A DNA stretch of 64,000 nt from Filobasidium wieringae (GCA_001600055.1 BCIV01000001.1:1171774-1235773); one strand, 5' to 3'; shown: positions 21,743 through 34,323, counted from the first letter of the stretch. Numbers and translations are program-made. The notes: generated by a model from the sequence alone, not told the origin.

Positions 21743-23092
21743 ATGTCACAACAACAACCTATCCTGGTCGGTGTCATCGGAGGTTCTGGATTGTACAAGC
21801 TTGACAACCTCAAATTCGTGTAAGCCGAGTCCTGGTTAGATAGGGGGTTTACGTGCTGAACGACATATCGACAACGAATCAGTGACACCGTCAATCCCAA
21901 GACCCCCTGGGGCTACCCTTCATCTCCTATCTCTATTGCCGAGCTACCCTCTGGAGTTCGTATCGCTTTCCTTGCTAGGCACGGAGAGTCTCACCAGATC
22001 AACCCATCTGAAGTTCCAGCCCGTGCCAACATCGCTGCTCTCAAGCACTTGGGTGTCCAGGCCATCGTAGCTTTCTCGGCTGTTGGTTCTCTCCGCGAGG
22101 AAATCGCTCCTGGTGACTTTGTCATCCCTTCTGGGTCCGTATCACGGGCACCGGAGCGCAAGACAAAAACATGCATGCTGAACTTCTGTTTCGGAATAGA
22201 ATCATCGACAGGACTAAGGGAATCCGACCCTCCACTTACTTCGAGAATGTCGGCATCGTAGCCCACGCCATGTTCGGTGATGCTTTCGACAGCAACCTTT
22301 CCGAGTTTATCGCTCCCAAGGTCAGCTGCTGCCTGCAATATCGAAAGATCCGGCTAGGAGCTGAAACTATTCCTCGATACAGGTCAGGGAGGTGCTCAAG
22401 TCCCACCCCGAGGGCGAGGTCAAGCTCCACGAAAAGAAGACTGTCGTCGTCATGGAGGGTCCTGCTTTCTCGACCCGAGCTGAGAGCGTCATGTACAGGC
22501 AGGTCGGCGTGAGTCAAGCGGACCGTGGTTGGTGTTTACTACAGTTGACCTGCTGACTCCTTACTATAGGGAGATATCATCAATATGTCTACGATTCCCG
22601 AGGCCAAGCTCGCCCGTGAGGCTGAGCTCAGGTACGTTTGCTCGAGCTAAACCGTCGATAACGGGCAACTGATATTTCTCTTGCAGTTACGCCTTGATCT
22701 GTACCTCGACGGACTACGATGCCTGGAGGGTATCTGAGGAGCCAGTCACCGTCGCGTAAGTATGAGAACCGTCCATGACAGTTGCTGTTCAATAGCTTAG
22801 ATCTCGTTTCGTATGCAGCGAAGTCGTCAAGACCCTGACTAAGAACGCCAACATCTCCAAGCTCATCACTGTCGAGATTTTGGATGCTGTTCACGAGGCA
22901 GTTGCAGAGGGTAAGATCACTTCTGCTGCCAAGGGTGGAATGCAGTATTCCATCATCACCAAGGTAAGGCAGAATACCTTGAAACGATGAAAGAATGACG
23001 CTGATGACCGAATTTTCTACTTGCAGCGTGAAGCTTGGCCTGAGCAGAGCAAGAAAGACCTCAGCTACATCTTGCCTGAATACTTCGCTTGA
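21743..23092 (+). CDS. MEU1: 5'-methylthioadenosine phosphorylase
   Basis: The enzyme splits methylthioadenosine from polyamine synthesis into adenine and methylthioribose-1-phosphate, feeding the methionine salvage pathway in the cytosol. At least seven exons start at 21743 ([20 protein letters not shown]) and end at TGA 23090-23092. Key family residues are present: GGSGLY phosphate loop, [20 protein letters not shown], the [10 protein letters not shown] segment, and the MTAP-specific [20 protein letters not shown] followed by CTSTDYDAW, which marks 6-aminopurine use. The single small gap is around 22135-22200, where the exon joining VIPSG to IIDRTKG uses a weak donor. The stop is 172 bases from the convergent AP-2 alpha gene. 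Confidence 0.93.
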
Positions 23093-23264
23093 ACTGTTAC
23101 GCAGCTCCTGCAAAGTTGAACAAAAGGAATATAGCATAGATGCTCGCAGATAACAGATTCGATACAAATGCCTGAGAGGTCCTGAGGTAGGCGCCACAAT
23201 TACATGGTGTCCAGCTACGCGTAACAACGTTTCGTTTCGTAAAGGTATTCAATTCTATGTCCGT

Positions 23265-26200
23265 CTAAGCAGCGCTAGCCATAGTCGCCTTGTTGAGTGG
23301 CTTGCAGATGATCTCGAGTACTTCCGCTGAGACGACGTTGTTCGTGCTCCTCACGGTAGCTCTGGCTAGAGCTGCAGCTTTGTTCGGCTCGAACCGGATC
23401 AAGATACCGCTGTTGTCCCCGAACAGGAATCAGCTTTCGGAATCACTAAGAAGATGAGACATGACTCACATCTTTCCTGTCGTAGTATGCAAGACTCCAG
23501 CAGCGACGTGCTATACGACGAGACACAGGAATCAGTTCTCGTCAATAACGACACAAAAGCAGGGTTTTACACGTACATTGCTTGGATTGGGATCTATCTT
23601 GTCCAGTAAAGCGAACTTCTGACCGCCTATAATCTTTCCATGTCGAGCCACATCGATGGAACCATCGCTGGTCAACTCGATAGGGAAAACCTTCTGACTT
23701 TCACGAGGCGGGCCTGTAACGATTGACTTAGCTTAGATAACCTGCTCGCTCAGACGTTGTACCTACCGCCAATAACTTTCCATCTCTCGAAGAAAGCGGC
23801 ACTCTCCAGTTGGACCGGTTCGACGAATTTCGAAAGGAAGACGGGGAGCTTGAGCACTAAATGTCGTACGGTACCAGCGATGAATGACAACCGCAGGATG
23901 GGAAGGGTTGTAAAGGTCGATTTGCATTCGATTTGCAAGAGGCACTGAATTTGAGCTAGACCCGCGATTTCCTTTGAAGGTGCTTTATGGAAATCAACAT
24001 TGAGAGCTTCTGGCTCCGCCGTCTCGATAGCTGCAGAGAACGATGTGAACGGTTGAGGAATCTTATTGCCAATGTAAATCGCCAGTCTGCCCAGGTTGCC
24101 ATGGTATTCCGCCTTGACTCCTATTTGTAATTGATCGTCCTCGTAAAGCACACCTTCTGAGTTATAGATCAATCGTTCAAGCCACTTTGATGATGAGTTC
24201 GGTCAGCTGTCTTCGTTACCTTCAAAATATTAACCATCTGACTATACCTTCTCGATACCTGGTCCTTTCGTTAGGGACATTGCAGCTAGCGCGGCGGACG
24301 TCGAGATGCTCGGAGCGCTAGGAGTCATAACGGACATAGGGGTTGGAATGGCTACAGGCACAGGTGCGTGTGCAGGTTGCACAGCGGAAGGTAGTAGTGG
24401 TGCTTCTTGCATGGTAGCACCACCCAGATCCAAACCGGCCAACGAAGACATGACGTCATCAGTCGCGGCTGACGGTTCTGCTCCCATCATGTCATATACC
24501 CCGACTTGCTGGTTATCAGGTTCCGCTATTTCTCTATTCTCCGGAGTCGCGGCGGCGGCTTCCATCGCTTGCGCACGATCAGTGTTTTGAACGTTAGAGA
24601 ACGACCTGAATCTTGCTGCCTCTCGACCTTTATTTTCAGTCTTGCCTCCAATTACCCATGTACGCTTGTCCTGGGTTAAATCTGCCTTGCCATGTAGACG
24701 ATTGACCAGAGCGGACTCGCGCTCCGGGAATGGAGGCATTTCTTCACAAACCAATTGTAGTAGCTCGTCGTTGTCGTCTCTCTGGGCGAGAGCGAGGTAT
24801 TCACAAGCTCTTTGCTGCAATTCCGCATCGAGCACATACCGATAACGCTCAAAGATGTGAACAAGCTGGGGCTTGATCTCCGGGAACAAGTTGACCCACT
24901 ATCACCGGGAATCAGCACGTGGACGTTTCAAGAAAAAGGATCGATCGCTATACTAACCTTGATATACGTGGTCAGCAGTAAGGCTCTCGTCGTAGCTGAA
25001 CACAAATTAATCTTTGAATGAAGAGCTTGGAACTGCTCTATGGGGCTGCATCCGTCCTCGTTGGCGATCAAATGGCCGAACTCTCCCAGCAAATATCCGG
25101 CGACCTTGATTAGGTTCTCGTGCACGGAAGAGGCTCGGAGATGCTCGTACACTGCCCGGGAAGCGTAAGCTTGCAGATCCTCGTTGTTGGTGACGAGCTG
25201 AACGACCCGGTACCATACTTCCGGTCCAACATGATCTCCCGCCGTCTTGATGAGTTGGAAGATGGTGTCGACGTACCACTCATACTAGTGAAGAAACAGG
25301 GTTACAATTGGCAAGATTGACAATAGCACAGCTGCTCTCACCTCGGTCGCGAATCGCTCAGTCAGGATCGCGATTTTCAAGACCATCTCCTCCCTCAAAT
25401 TGTAATCGGCCACCTGCAGGTATCGAAGCAACTCCCCAACGATGACCTTCGAGTTGGACGCGTCGCACATAGAGTACAACAGATCCAGTCCTCGTCTTCT
25501 GACGCTGATATCCCGATCTTTGAGGGAGAGGATGATGGTGTCCTGATGTTTCTTCACAGGTGCGAGCGATTCCGAAACAGCAGCTAGATGCGCCATGGCA
25601 TCCAATCCAAGGTATCTAACATTGGTCTCTTTGGCAAGAATGAAACGTCCCAGTAGCTTGGAAGCGGATTGGACGACGGATGATTCTGGATCAACGTGGA
25701 TGGCCAAGTTGATGGCTTCGAACAGGACCGCATTCTGAGCGTTGTTGTGTTGGACGTTCTAATAGAAAACGTTCCCTTTAGCATCTATACTCAAGAAACA
25801 AGCAAAGATGTATACGCATGCGAACTAACCTTTGGGGTTTCTTGCGAGTTCTGGATGATCGTATTCAAGCAATTTTGAAGGACGGATTTGATTTTTTGAT
25901 TTTCTGTTCATTCAGAATCAGGCTTGTAAACCGGTTTCTGGATAATCCATCGAGACGGAGTAAGCATACCTGGTGCTGGGTAATACTGCAGTAAACGCAA
26001 TAATTTCACTTGCAGCCATGGAATGGGGACCTAGTACATCATCATCCGTCAATCCCATGTTCATAGCCCGAATTTATAAAATGGACTTACTTTGTAGTAA
26101 ACGTATTCCGATGGGAAATCTCGATCGAATATGAGCTGTACCGTTTCCACGCGATTTTCAGCCTCTTATGTGGAGATGAACAAAGAGGCTTCCAAGACTC

Positions 26201-27282
26201 ACCCTCGTTAACTTTTCCACGGCCTTTTGGTAACACATCGCATACGCATCCAGGTTATCCTGAGCCATGGCGGAGACCAGACTCGTCACGCAGAGTGATA
26301 CACCCTATTCGAAGAGGGAATTGATTAGACATGGAGGAGAGCGGAGGGAGGGAAAGGGGTTTCTCACGGGATCCCGGTCGTCCATCAGGCTGATGATACG
26401 TTCTGCCCAATCTCCTATGGGGATCACGGTCGGATGTTTTCGGTACAGCCTTAGCAAGGTTAACGCGGCCTTCTTCTTCACGAAAGTGCTCGAGGTCCTG
26501 GGATCCCGGGTCATTAGTAGACTGTTCCTCGTGTAAAAGACTTTTCTGGTAGACTCACGCGCTAATCAATAACCTATGAACATCCTCGGCCAGACTTTCT
26601 GCCATCTCTCTTCCTCCGATATTAGCAATTGCATGTAGAGCTAAACAGTTGTTAATTTCAGACGAATCATCCAGATCTTTCCGTATGGAATTGATGACCA
26701 ATCGAATAAGGTCGGAATGTTCGTGTAGTAGGAGAGTTATGGCCAGGTATCCCTGAGGGACAGGAAATTGTTATTCCGAGGTACAGAGTGAAGTTCGAAT
26801 TCGAAGGGAGACCTACGATTTGCTTCTCGCTGTATTTACTACTAGAGATCAAGTTGACTGCTTCCATATGACCGGTATCCACCTTGTACCCCAAGATGTA
26901 GGTAAACACTACTTTCGAGAGGTATTTCTTCTTCTGGTATCCATCTAGGTTTCCCTCTGTTGGCGGTAGGATCAAGCATTCAGTATCAGAAGATGCGATC
27001 AGAAGGTCGACGAGAGATCACCTTTGAACTTTTGTCGGATATGGGCCATCTCCCGGTTGACTCGCTGGACTCTGTCAACAGAGATCACACAGTCATAACT
27101 CTTTCCCTCTCAAGTTAGTCCTAAGCTGCTGACTCACTCCAAATCTCGTTGCCGGCATGCTCGAAGGTCGCTGATATACTGTGAAAGATGAAAGAGTTGA
27201 CAATAGATATTGAGCTTCGGTTTTGAACCCAGCTGTTTCCTAAGCTACGAACCTGGGTTAGACCCCTCATTGAAGACGCCAT
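23265..27282 (-). CDS. APL3: AP-2 adaptor complex alpha subunit
   Basis: Large subunit of the clathrin adaptor that selects cargo at the plasma membrane. Start at 27282 ([10 protein letters not shown], then [20 protein letters not shown]), followed by the adaptin trunk: [57 protein letters not shown] and VQLRFLVEK-type solenoid helices throughout. A flexible Ala/Pro-rich linker (24250-24600) leads to the ear: [19 protein letters not shown] for the beta-sandwich and [20 protein letters not shown] with [10 protein letters not shown] for the platform. The platform [16 protein letters not shown] is the alpha-adaptin signature, which separates it from gamma and delta. The C-terminus ends [11 protein letters not shown] at TAG 23265-23267. 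Many (over ten) short introns are present; I did not fix every edge. Confidence 0.92.
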
Positions 27283-27621
27283 GATTACTGTTGGTATACA
27301 AGCGTATGAACGAGGATTGTCTGTTCGGAATAGCTAGAGTACGACATGACTATCGAGGGAATGAGTAGAATGGGTTTGATTGTGGATGGTGAGTTAGCTG
27401 TTAATGTTCCGCCAGAATCGCTTACCTAATACGCTCTCGGCATTGGTTGAACGGTTCCGGACCACTTCTCCCCGGAAGCAAATCGGGAGATCGATGAGCG
27501 TACGACCTCGATATGCTGACGACATTTCAGGAATTCAACCTCGAAACTTGTATCGCAACGACAGCAAACTCACAGGCCACAGCTATTCACACACCTGACA
27601 CTCTATAGAAATCATCAGTCC
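27283..27621. promoter_or_regulatory. Divergent promoter, APL3 and orphan membrane-protein gene
   Basis: Two start codons face outward across 339 bases. Both genes should share this promoter. No TATA box or repeated element stands out. Confidence 0.4.
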
Positions 27622-29160
27622 ATGGCGTCACCTACAACCTCATCCTCGAGAAATGTGAGAAGAGATTCCACGGGATCCGCTACCGCTCGAAAGCGTCGCA
27701 AGCAAAAGACCGAAACCTCCACTCTTAAAGTGGTTCTCTCCACTCTCATGGTCTATCTATCCTACCAAATTCTCACAAGGGAGGACGACGAAGTGCATCT
27801 ATCTGATATCTTACCCAACCTTCACCTGGATCAGAAACTGGCTGGACTTACAGGATCGCACTCACATTCATCATACGGAGCGGGACATGCCGGAGTAGGG
27901 CATAATTACGGTCATTCCGGTTTCCCAGATCCGTATGGTATGGGACACCAAATCGCCGGTCTAGGTTCACAGATCCTACATCCTCAATCGAACCAAGCTA
28001 CAAGGGCGGCCGGGAAAGTTGCGGAGCAAGCTAAAGATACCAGCCACATTGTTGTCCGCATCTTCAAGACTATCTTCCGTACGATCTGGGCAGGCCTGTA
28101 CTTTATCTACAGTTCTCTCAACAGTACTCTCCTACTTTTGGTTTCCCTCGCCTACTACCTTGCAACTCCTCTTGCAACTATCTTCTTCTCCCTTACCCAT
28201 ATCTTATTATCCCCCTTCGTGTTCACCTGGAACATCCTCGGTTGGGTCTGGGAACCTATTGGAAAATGGATCGGAGGACTCCTCATGATGGGCGTGGGAA
28301 CGGGAGCTGCTGTTGCTTACATCGGTACTTCCATTGAGAGGTTCTTCAAAGGGAATATGGAAGCTTTAAGAGGCTCCGTCAGACAACGATTTGACGGAAC
28401 TTGGATCGGGGGAATATTTGGGATAGAGCAGCAATCTCACACAGGCGGAGCGAACGGTAGAGAGATCACGTATCAGAATCAAGAGGACGAGATTTACTTC
28501 GGCGGTTCTCCTTCAATTCCCCCTTACCCCGCAAACCATGGTTATCCCTATTCCCATACCGCCTACCCCTACCCGATTCATCATAACGAGATTTCTCAAT
28601 TCGCTCATTACCCAATCCAGACTTATCCCTATGCGGTACCGATGCATGCTCCATACTACCAACCTCAACCTGGCTCCATGTTCACCAGACGAAGGAATGG
28701 TCAGCCTTTTCTTCAAACGAGAAGACGAGGGAAGACTAGGTTTGAGGATGAGCCTATTGTCCTGTCCGATTCTTCCTCAGGAGACGAGATTGAGCTCGTA
28801 GGGGATGATGGAAGGGTTCAGAAGGGATCACTTTATATCCCTGCTTCCTCTTCCTCTACGCAACCAGGACGAGCGGTCCCACCTTCCTCCGCCTCGGGAT
28901 CGGATTCTACTCCGACTTCCTCTAGAGTAGAAAGACGTCAATCGCGGACGTCTAGAAAACAGAAAAGCGGGTCGGAAGGAGAGAGTGGCAAGTCAAAGGA
29001 ATTTCACTTCCATTTCCACTCCCCCGGTTCTCAGTCCGGGGATCTCGGGAGCAGGATGGATGAAACGGACGGAAAGGGGGATGAGGTGGAGCTGATCGGT
29101 GTACTTGGGTCAGAGGGTTTGAGAGCCCAGAAAACCGGGGTAGGGAGGGAAGGTAATTAA
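27622..29160 (+). CDS. Orphan multi-span membrane protein with disordered tail
   Basis: I do not recognise this family. A single intron-free frame encodes 512 residues, unusual in a region where nearly every gene is split. After a basic N-terminus (TARKRRKQK) there is a hydrophobic segment at residues 35-52 (LKVVLSTLMVYLSYQILT), a His/Gly-rich loop (SHSSYGAGHAGVGHNYGHSG), and then a block of about 105 residues (140-245) with three closely spaced hydrophobic spans (LLLLVSLAYYLATPLATIFF, HILLSPFVFTWNILGWVW, GGLLMMGVGTGAAVAYIG). The remaining 265 residues are soluble and low in complexity: a Tyr/Pro/His part (HGYPYSHTAYPYPIHH), Ser/Glu-rich stretches and a HFHFHSP motif. An endomembrane location is inferred. 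Coding bias and length support a real gene. Confidence 0.75.
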   Translation: MASPTTSSSRNVRRDSTGSATARKRRKQKTETSTLKVVLSTLMVYLSYQILTREDDEVHLSDILPNLHLDQKLAGLTGSHSHSSYGAGHAGVGHNYGHSGFPDPYGMGHQIAGLGSQILHPQSNQATRAAGKVAEQAKDTSHIVVRIFKTIFRTIWAGLYFIYSSLNSTLLLLVSLAYYLATPLATIFFSLTHILLSPFVFTWNILGWVWEPIGKWIGGLLMMGVGTGAAVAYIGTSIERFFKGNMEALRGSVRQRFDGTWIGGIFGIEQQSHTGGANGREITYQNQEDEIYFGGSPSIPPYPANHGYPYSHTAYPYPIHHNEISQFAHYPIQTYPYAVPMHAPYYQPQPGSMFTRRRNGQPFLQTRRRGKTRFEDEPIVLSDSSSGDEIELVGDDGRVQKGSLYIPASSSSTQPGRAVPPSSASGSDSTPTSSRVERRQSRTSRKQKSGSEGESGKSKEFHFHFHSPGSQSGDLGSRMDETDGKGDEVELIGVLGSEGLRAQKTGVGREGN

Positions 29161-30061
29161 TAAGAAGAATCTCGGAAATGGGTTTACTGGAATATAGAGT
29201 GAACGAAACTGTATATATACCCGCTTAAAGTCGGAACTACGCCTTGGAACTATCATATACATGAGCTCTATAGTGTATCCTGTGTGAGTGAGGTTCAGTC
29301 GCCGATTAGGAGACGAAATGCGCGAAAATGAATCGCGAGTGACAGTCATGATTCGAGATCAGTATGGAATATATTATATACTAGACGTACTTCACACAAA
29401 GCCTACAAAGACAATGAATGCCGTTGGGTATGTATCGAGAGCGGAAGCCTTGTATGTGTTATGAACTGCATAGACAACCCGTCAGATTTTCCCGACAGAT
29501 CCTCATAGAAAGGGTGGTGCCAAGGGGGTCGTACTTGGAGGCCTGTCCTTCAGCTGATCTTGACAACTTGGAAGTATATTATCGAGGAGAACCTTGAACA
29601 CGGTCATCCTCCCACTCTCTCGAATGGCTACCTCAATCGCGAACTAGTCATTACTCGGTTGAAACTGCCTTGTCAGACAAGCTTAGAACAAATCCGTACA
29701 TAGCATTTCCACGTATCTCCTTGGGTTACGCTGTTCTGTTCGTGATATGCCTCTGGGTGGTGCAAGTTTGCAAAAGGGTAGTGCCGTCTCCTACCATTAC
29801 AGATAACCAGCCTAACGGGTTCTGCGGATCGAACTCCAGGTGAAACGCGGAACTGATCGAGATGGTGATACCGGATGTAGCCGCGGGATCGGGCATGACC
29901 GAACGTCGGGTAGATATCACCCACGAGGACCCGCCCAATCACGATGATTACTCGTACTCGCACCAGCTCAATCTCCCTTTACAGCAATACTTATACTTAG
30001 AATCCTCATCTATCGTCTCTTGCCTACGTTCCAAGAATCACAAACCTCAAATCACTCGACC
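29161..30061. other. Long gap upstream of the Cps1-like gene
   Basis: This 901-base stretch holds the 3' end of the orphan membrane-protein gene and the promoter of the peptidase gene. Several open frames of 70-96 codons occur on the - strand around 29673-29963, none with a family resemblance, an initiating context or splice signals I can defend. A pyrimidine-rich leader precedes the ATG at 30062. Confidence 0.4.
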
Positions 30062-32520
30062 ATGCCTGAATTTATCGACGAGAAACATCCTTCCGGAGCT
30101 CTTCCCACCTGGAACCCTGAGGCTCCTGTCCAGACTGCTCCCAAAAAGAGCACTCAATTCGGCAAGGCGCTGTGCCGTATCCTGGCTACCCTAGCATTGG
30201 GGTATATAGCCTATGGTATGGCCACTGATGCCGTTGAATCTTGGTCAGGCAACTCGACCTCCGTCAAGGCGCCTTTCTCTCAAACGTGTCAACAATCCCC
30301 TGCCATCTTCCCTCAATACGCCAACCTCACGGATGTCTACAAGGCTGATACCAAAGACCGAATTATCTCCTGGCATACCGGAGCCGTCAAAATCCCCACT
30401 CAAAACTACGATGAGATGGGCCCTGTGGGCGAGGACAGTCGTTGGGACGTATTCGGCGATTTCCATGCTTGTGAGTGATGGCGCTGATCTAGCTTGACTC
30501 ATTCTTATTAACAAGATCGCTCCTTCGCTAGATCTCGAGAAGAGTTATCCTTTGGTGTGAGTGCCTAGTTGTCAGCATGATTTCGGTTTCATCAGTTGAC
30601 AGTCTACTTTAAAACAGCTACAAAACACTCTCTGTCGAGAAGGTTTTGACTTATGGCCTTGTCTTCGAATGGCAGGGATCGGACACCGAGAAGAAACCTC
30701 TCATGTTGACTGGTCACCAAGGTTCGTCTTTTTCTAAACCACATATATGTCCGGGTTGATGATATACTGACTCGCATTGACGTAGACGTGGTACCTGTCA
30801 ACCCTGCCACCATCAATCAATGGACTTACCCTCCATTCAGCGGTCACGTTGAGGATGGTTGGATCTACGGTCGAGGAGGAGGAGATGACAAGTCCGGTCT
30901 CATCGGGATCATGTTAGTGAACTCTTCTTTGCCAATTCGAACACACAGGAAAGTGGGACTGATATCCTGCCCGATTGCTAACAGGTCGGCTTTGGAGCTG
31001 TTGATCGAGTCTGGTTTCGAGCCGAGCAGGAGTCTCGTCATTTCCTTCGGATTCGACGAAGAGACTGGAGGCAACATCGTAAGCCCACTTCCGTCTGTTC
31101 CACGATACCGTGCATTAACCGATTCATTCTGTACCGATCTACAGGCCGCGCGAGCGCTCAACAAGCATATCACCGCCAAGTACGGCCCCGATTCGATGTT
31201 CATGCTCGGTAAGGCTTGCTATACGTGTACCAGCCAGGCAACGATCTAATAAGTAGACGATCTTCTTAGTTGACGAGGGTAACGGTATCGTGGAACAGTA
31301 TGGGCAGATGTTCGCGGCCCCTGCTGTAGGAGAGAAGGGCAAGTTCGACGCCCGAATCGAGGTTCTTACCCCCGGAGGTCATAGTAGTGTACCTCGTAAG
31401 TCGATGACGAGCGAAGGAGGATACAAGAACTGATGAATCCATGCGCTGCAGCTCCTCACACCGGAATCGGTATCCTCGCTCAGGCTATCGTCGAGCTGGA
31501 GAATCACCCCGTTGCTCCAAAGCTCTCCAGAGAAAACCCCCTATTTGCTGGATTCCAGTGCGCAGCTGAGACCGGCAACCTGCCCAAAGATTGGACCAGC
31601 TTGATCAAACGAGCCACCAAGAGCGATCGAGCTCTCAAGAAGTTGACTCAGCTTATTGCGAAGAAGGACGCCCTTTATCGCGCAACGGTCAGTACTACTC
31701 GGGCGGTCGATCTTGTTTCTGGAGGTGTGAAGGTAGGCTTCAGCTTTGCGCCATGTCTGGATGAAGCATTAATCAGGTTCTGATCACAGGTCAACGCGTT
31801 GCCTGAACTGTCGATGGCAGTCGCGAACCACCGAATCAACGCCGACTCTTCCGTTGCCGAACTCCAAGAGCAGCTCATCAGCGTGATCACTCCTCTCGCC
31901 AGGAAGCTCGACCTGTCATTCGAGGCGTTCAACCAGTCCATCCTTTCTACCGACAGCCACAAAGGATTGATCAGGATGTCCCAAGCGTTCGATAGCGCCC
32001 TGGAGCCAGCCCCTATTTCTCCTCACGACATCTCTTCGCCTGCTTGGAACTTGCTCAGTGGTTCGGTAAAGGCCACCTACAGCAGCCGAAAGAACCCAGG
32101 TGATGATACTGATATCAAGATGATGCCCGGTCTTGCGATTGGGTGAGTTTTCCGTCTCAAAATATCGACATTCAAGTCAACTCATATCGGTTCTTTCGTC
32201 ACAGAAACACCGACACAAGGAGTAAGTTTCGAAGTCAACTCTTTTTGTAGCGTTGATACTCATACGCATCCGTCATTCCATAGGGTATTGGGATTTGACT
32301 CGTAACATCCACCGATTCGGTTATCTCGGTACGTAACGTGTGGCCTACATGTGCGGGCTATATACCGAACTCACCTACGGTCGTTTCATAGTTGAGAGGG
32401 ACTTGGAAGGCATCCATACCGTCGACGAGCGAGTCCGGGTTGATGCCATCATCGAGATCGTCCGATTCTTCGAACATTTGATCTTGAACGTCGACGAGTA
32501 CTCTGAGTAAGAAGGCAAGA
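30062..32520 (+). CDS. CPS1: M20 family carboxypeptidase S (Gly-X carboxypeptidase)
   Basis: Vacuolar zinc peptidase that releases C-terminal residues from small peptides. The N-terminus has a short cytosolic tail and one signal anchor (ALCRILATLALGYIAYGMAT, residues about 39-58), as in yeast Cps1, which reaches the vacuole as a type II membrane protein. Zinc and catalytic motifs are all visible: PLMLTGHQDVVPV (His, first Asp), GRGGGDDKSGL (bridging Asp), FGFDEETGG (catalytic Glu), VDEGNGIVEQYG and the dimer-domain GGHSSVPP. The final zinc ligand region reads NTDTRRYWDLTRNIHRFGYL. Exons are short and close in frame to TAA 32518-32520; the gene has about ten introns. The 3' end is 152 bases from the convergent RNA1 stop. 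Confidence 0.92.
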
Positions 32521-32672
32521 AGTAAATCCACCAAAAGAGATTAGCAATAGAGAATGTCAGGTGATAGGAAGTATGCAAAAATAACAGAATCGTTAGAAAT
32601 GGGATGCATTGTCATAAAGGCGTCGTGAGGTGCAAAATCAGAAAGAACAAAAAGGTATTGAGCGAATATGGA

Positions 32673-34063
32673 TCACTTTTGGCCTAAAGAAACATCCCCA
32701 AGCATAGCAGCGAGTCTGAGGAAGTAAAACATGTCAGAAGCGCATTTCAGGCATGAGACATGCATCACTTACTCATCAGTCTTGTCTGCCCCTCGGTTCG
32801 GTACTGGCTGATCCACTTCCGCCTCTTCGTCGGATTCCTTTTCCGCATCAGAGTTTTCGTCCTCGTCATCCTCTGGTTCCTCCATATCGTCCACTAAAGG
32901 TACAGGACGTGTCGTCAGCTCAACGTGTACGATCTGAGCAATTCGGACAACTCACGCTCATCCAGAGCATCCTCATTTCCGTGACTGGCCAAAGCATCCT
33001 TGATCCTTTCAATACATTCGTCCTCAGGGTCTGCCCTGTTTCCGTTCAATTCCAGGGTAGTCAGCAGAGGCAAGTGCTCCTGGATCGCTTTAGCGAGAAT
33101 ATGGATGGCCCGAGCATCCATTTCTCCGTACTGCAACTTCAAACTCTCGAGCTTTTTGTTCTTTCCTTGTTCCAAAGCGGTGGCTAGCGAGATACCTCCT
33201 TTAGGACTCAAAAGGCAGTCAGAGAGGTTAAGGGATTTGAGATTGGGCCACGAGGGGATGGAAGCGGCGATCGATCGAGTACCGGATTCAGTACAAGTGT
33301 TGTCCTGAACATCGAGAGACTCGAGGTTGGGACAGCTTCGAAGACCTTCGGCAAGTGCGTGGATTCCTTCCATCCTGATCCCGTTTTGTGGCAGACGAAC
33401 TTCGAGAAGGTTTCCGTGAGCAGCGAAAGCTTCGGCGAAGAAAGGGGCTGAGCCGTTTTCTAATCGGTTCCTTCCGCAGACAACGGTCTTCAACTTGGAT
33501 TCCTCCCCTGCTGCTTTACTCTTCTTGGCATTTTCCAACAAAGCTTTAGCAACGACAGTTCCTCCCCAGATTCCGAGTCCGTTGTTATTAAGCTTAAAGA
33601 CTTGGAGATGGCGGTTGTTTTCCAAGAACGGTACCATAGCATCCGCACATCGTCCTCCAAAAGCGTTATCTGACAAGTCCAGCTCGACTAGGGAGGTGTG
33701 AGACTGAAGAGCATCGCATATGGCGGAAAGGGCAGTGGGAATTTCACTGATAAGTCGACCGGTAAAGACATCTGCAAAGTCGGCGACCTGGCATGATTGA
33801 CAATTTGTAGCTGTTGTAAGCTACAGTGATCCTTGAAGCGCTAGTAGAACGTATATTCTGCGTACCTTGAGGTTCTTCTTGTCCTTCAAGGCCTCTGCGA
33901 TAGCTTGACAAGCCTCAACACCGAGCGAGTTACCTCCAAAGTGGACTTCCTCAACATCGGTGAATTTCTCAAGCTCGGAGATGTAGGGTTCAAGATCGGC
34001 TCTCGATTGAGCTTTGATGTTCTTTCCGAGAATTGAGAATTGTTTGTCATTTATGGCAGACAT
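32673..34063 (-). CDS. RNA1: Ran GTPase-activating protein Rna1
   Basis: Cytosolic leucine-rich-repeat GAP that converts Ran-GTP to Ran-GDP at the nuclear pore. Starts at 34063 (MSAINDKQFSILGKNIKAQS). LRR units are easy to see, for example LVELDLSDNAFGGRCADAMV, FKLNNNGLGIWGGTVVAKAL and LKSLNLSDCLLSPKGGISLA. The catalytic arginine loop of the family is represented in the segment CGRNRLENGSAPFFAEAFAA, and LEVRLPQNGIRMEGI follows. The acidic tail (EPEDDEDENSDAEKESDEEA) is characteristic. At the 3' end a GTAAGT...CTCAG intron adds a last exon encoding ELAAMLGDVSLGQK and stop TGA at 32673-32675; without this splice the frame stops at TAA after GADKTDE. I prefer the spliced form because the extra peptide resembles the family C-terminus. 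Confidence 0.92.
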
Positions 34064-34323
34064 GATGGGTGTATCAAGAGGCAGGGACGTTGCATTATGG
34101 CCCGTTGATTTAGAAAACCAGTTGGAACTATTTTGATTGTTTGTGATGTGGAGAACGATCCCATTGTGATGATTCGCATTCCAGCCAAATGGAAGCGCGA
34201 CCAGATTAGCGTAAGCGCCCCATATCTACCGGTGAACATCACTAATGAAACAGGAGACTAATACTAGCTACTGGTTGCTAGAGCTTGTACAGCCACCAGC
34301 TACCAGATCTTGATAACCTCAGC
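34064..34323. promoter_or_regulatory. Compact divergent promoter, RNA1 and AsnRS gene
   Basis: Only 260 bases separate the two outward-facing start codons, so the promoters must overlap. I see no TATA box; the gap includes the 5' untranslated regions. Confidence 0.4.

Noticed and set aside
22628..23227. A 199-codon open frame on the - strand
   Set aside because: It is antisense to the last exons and introns of the MTAP gene, and the + strand product is a well-conserved enzyme. No family resemblance.
29810..29845. A ggatcgaactcc segment that looks like a tRNA T-arm
   Set aside because: The flanking bases do not pair into a 5-bp T stem and no anticodon or D arm precedes it.
29673..29963. Two overlapping - strand frames of 70-96 codons in a long gap
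   Set aside because: Several frames are open at once, no splice signals or start context, no family.
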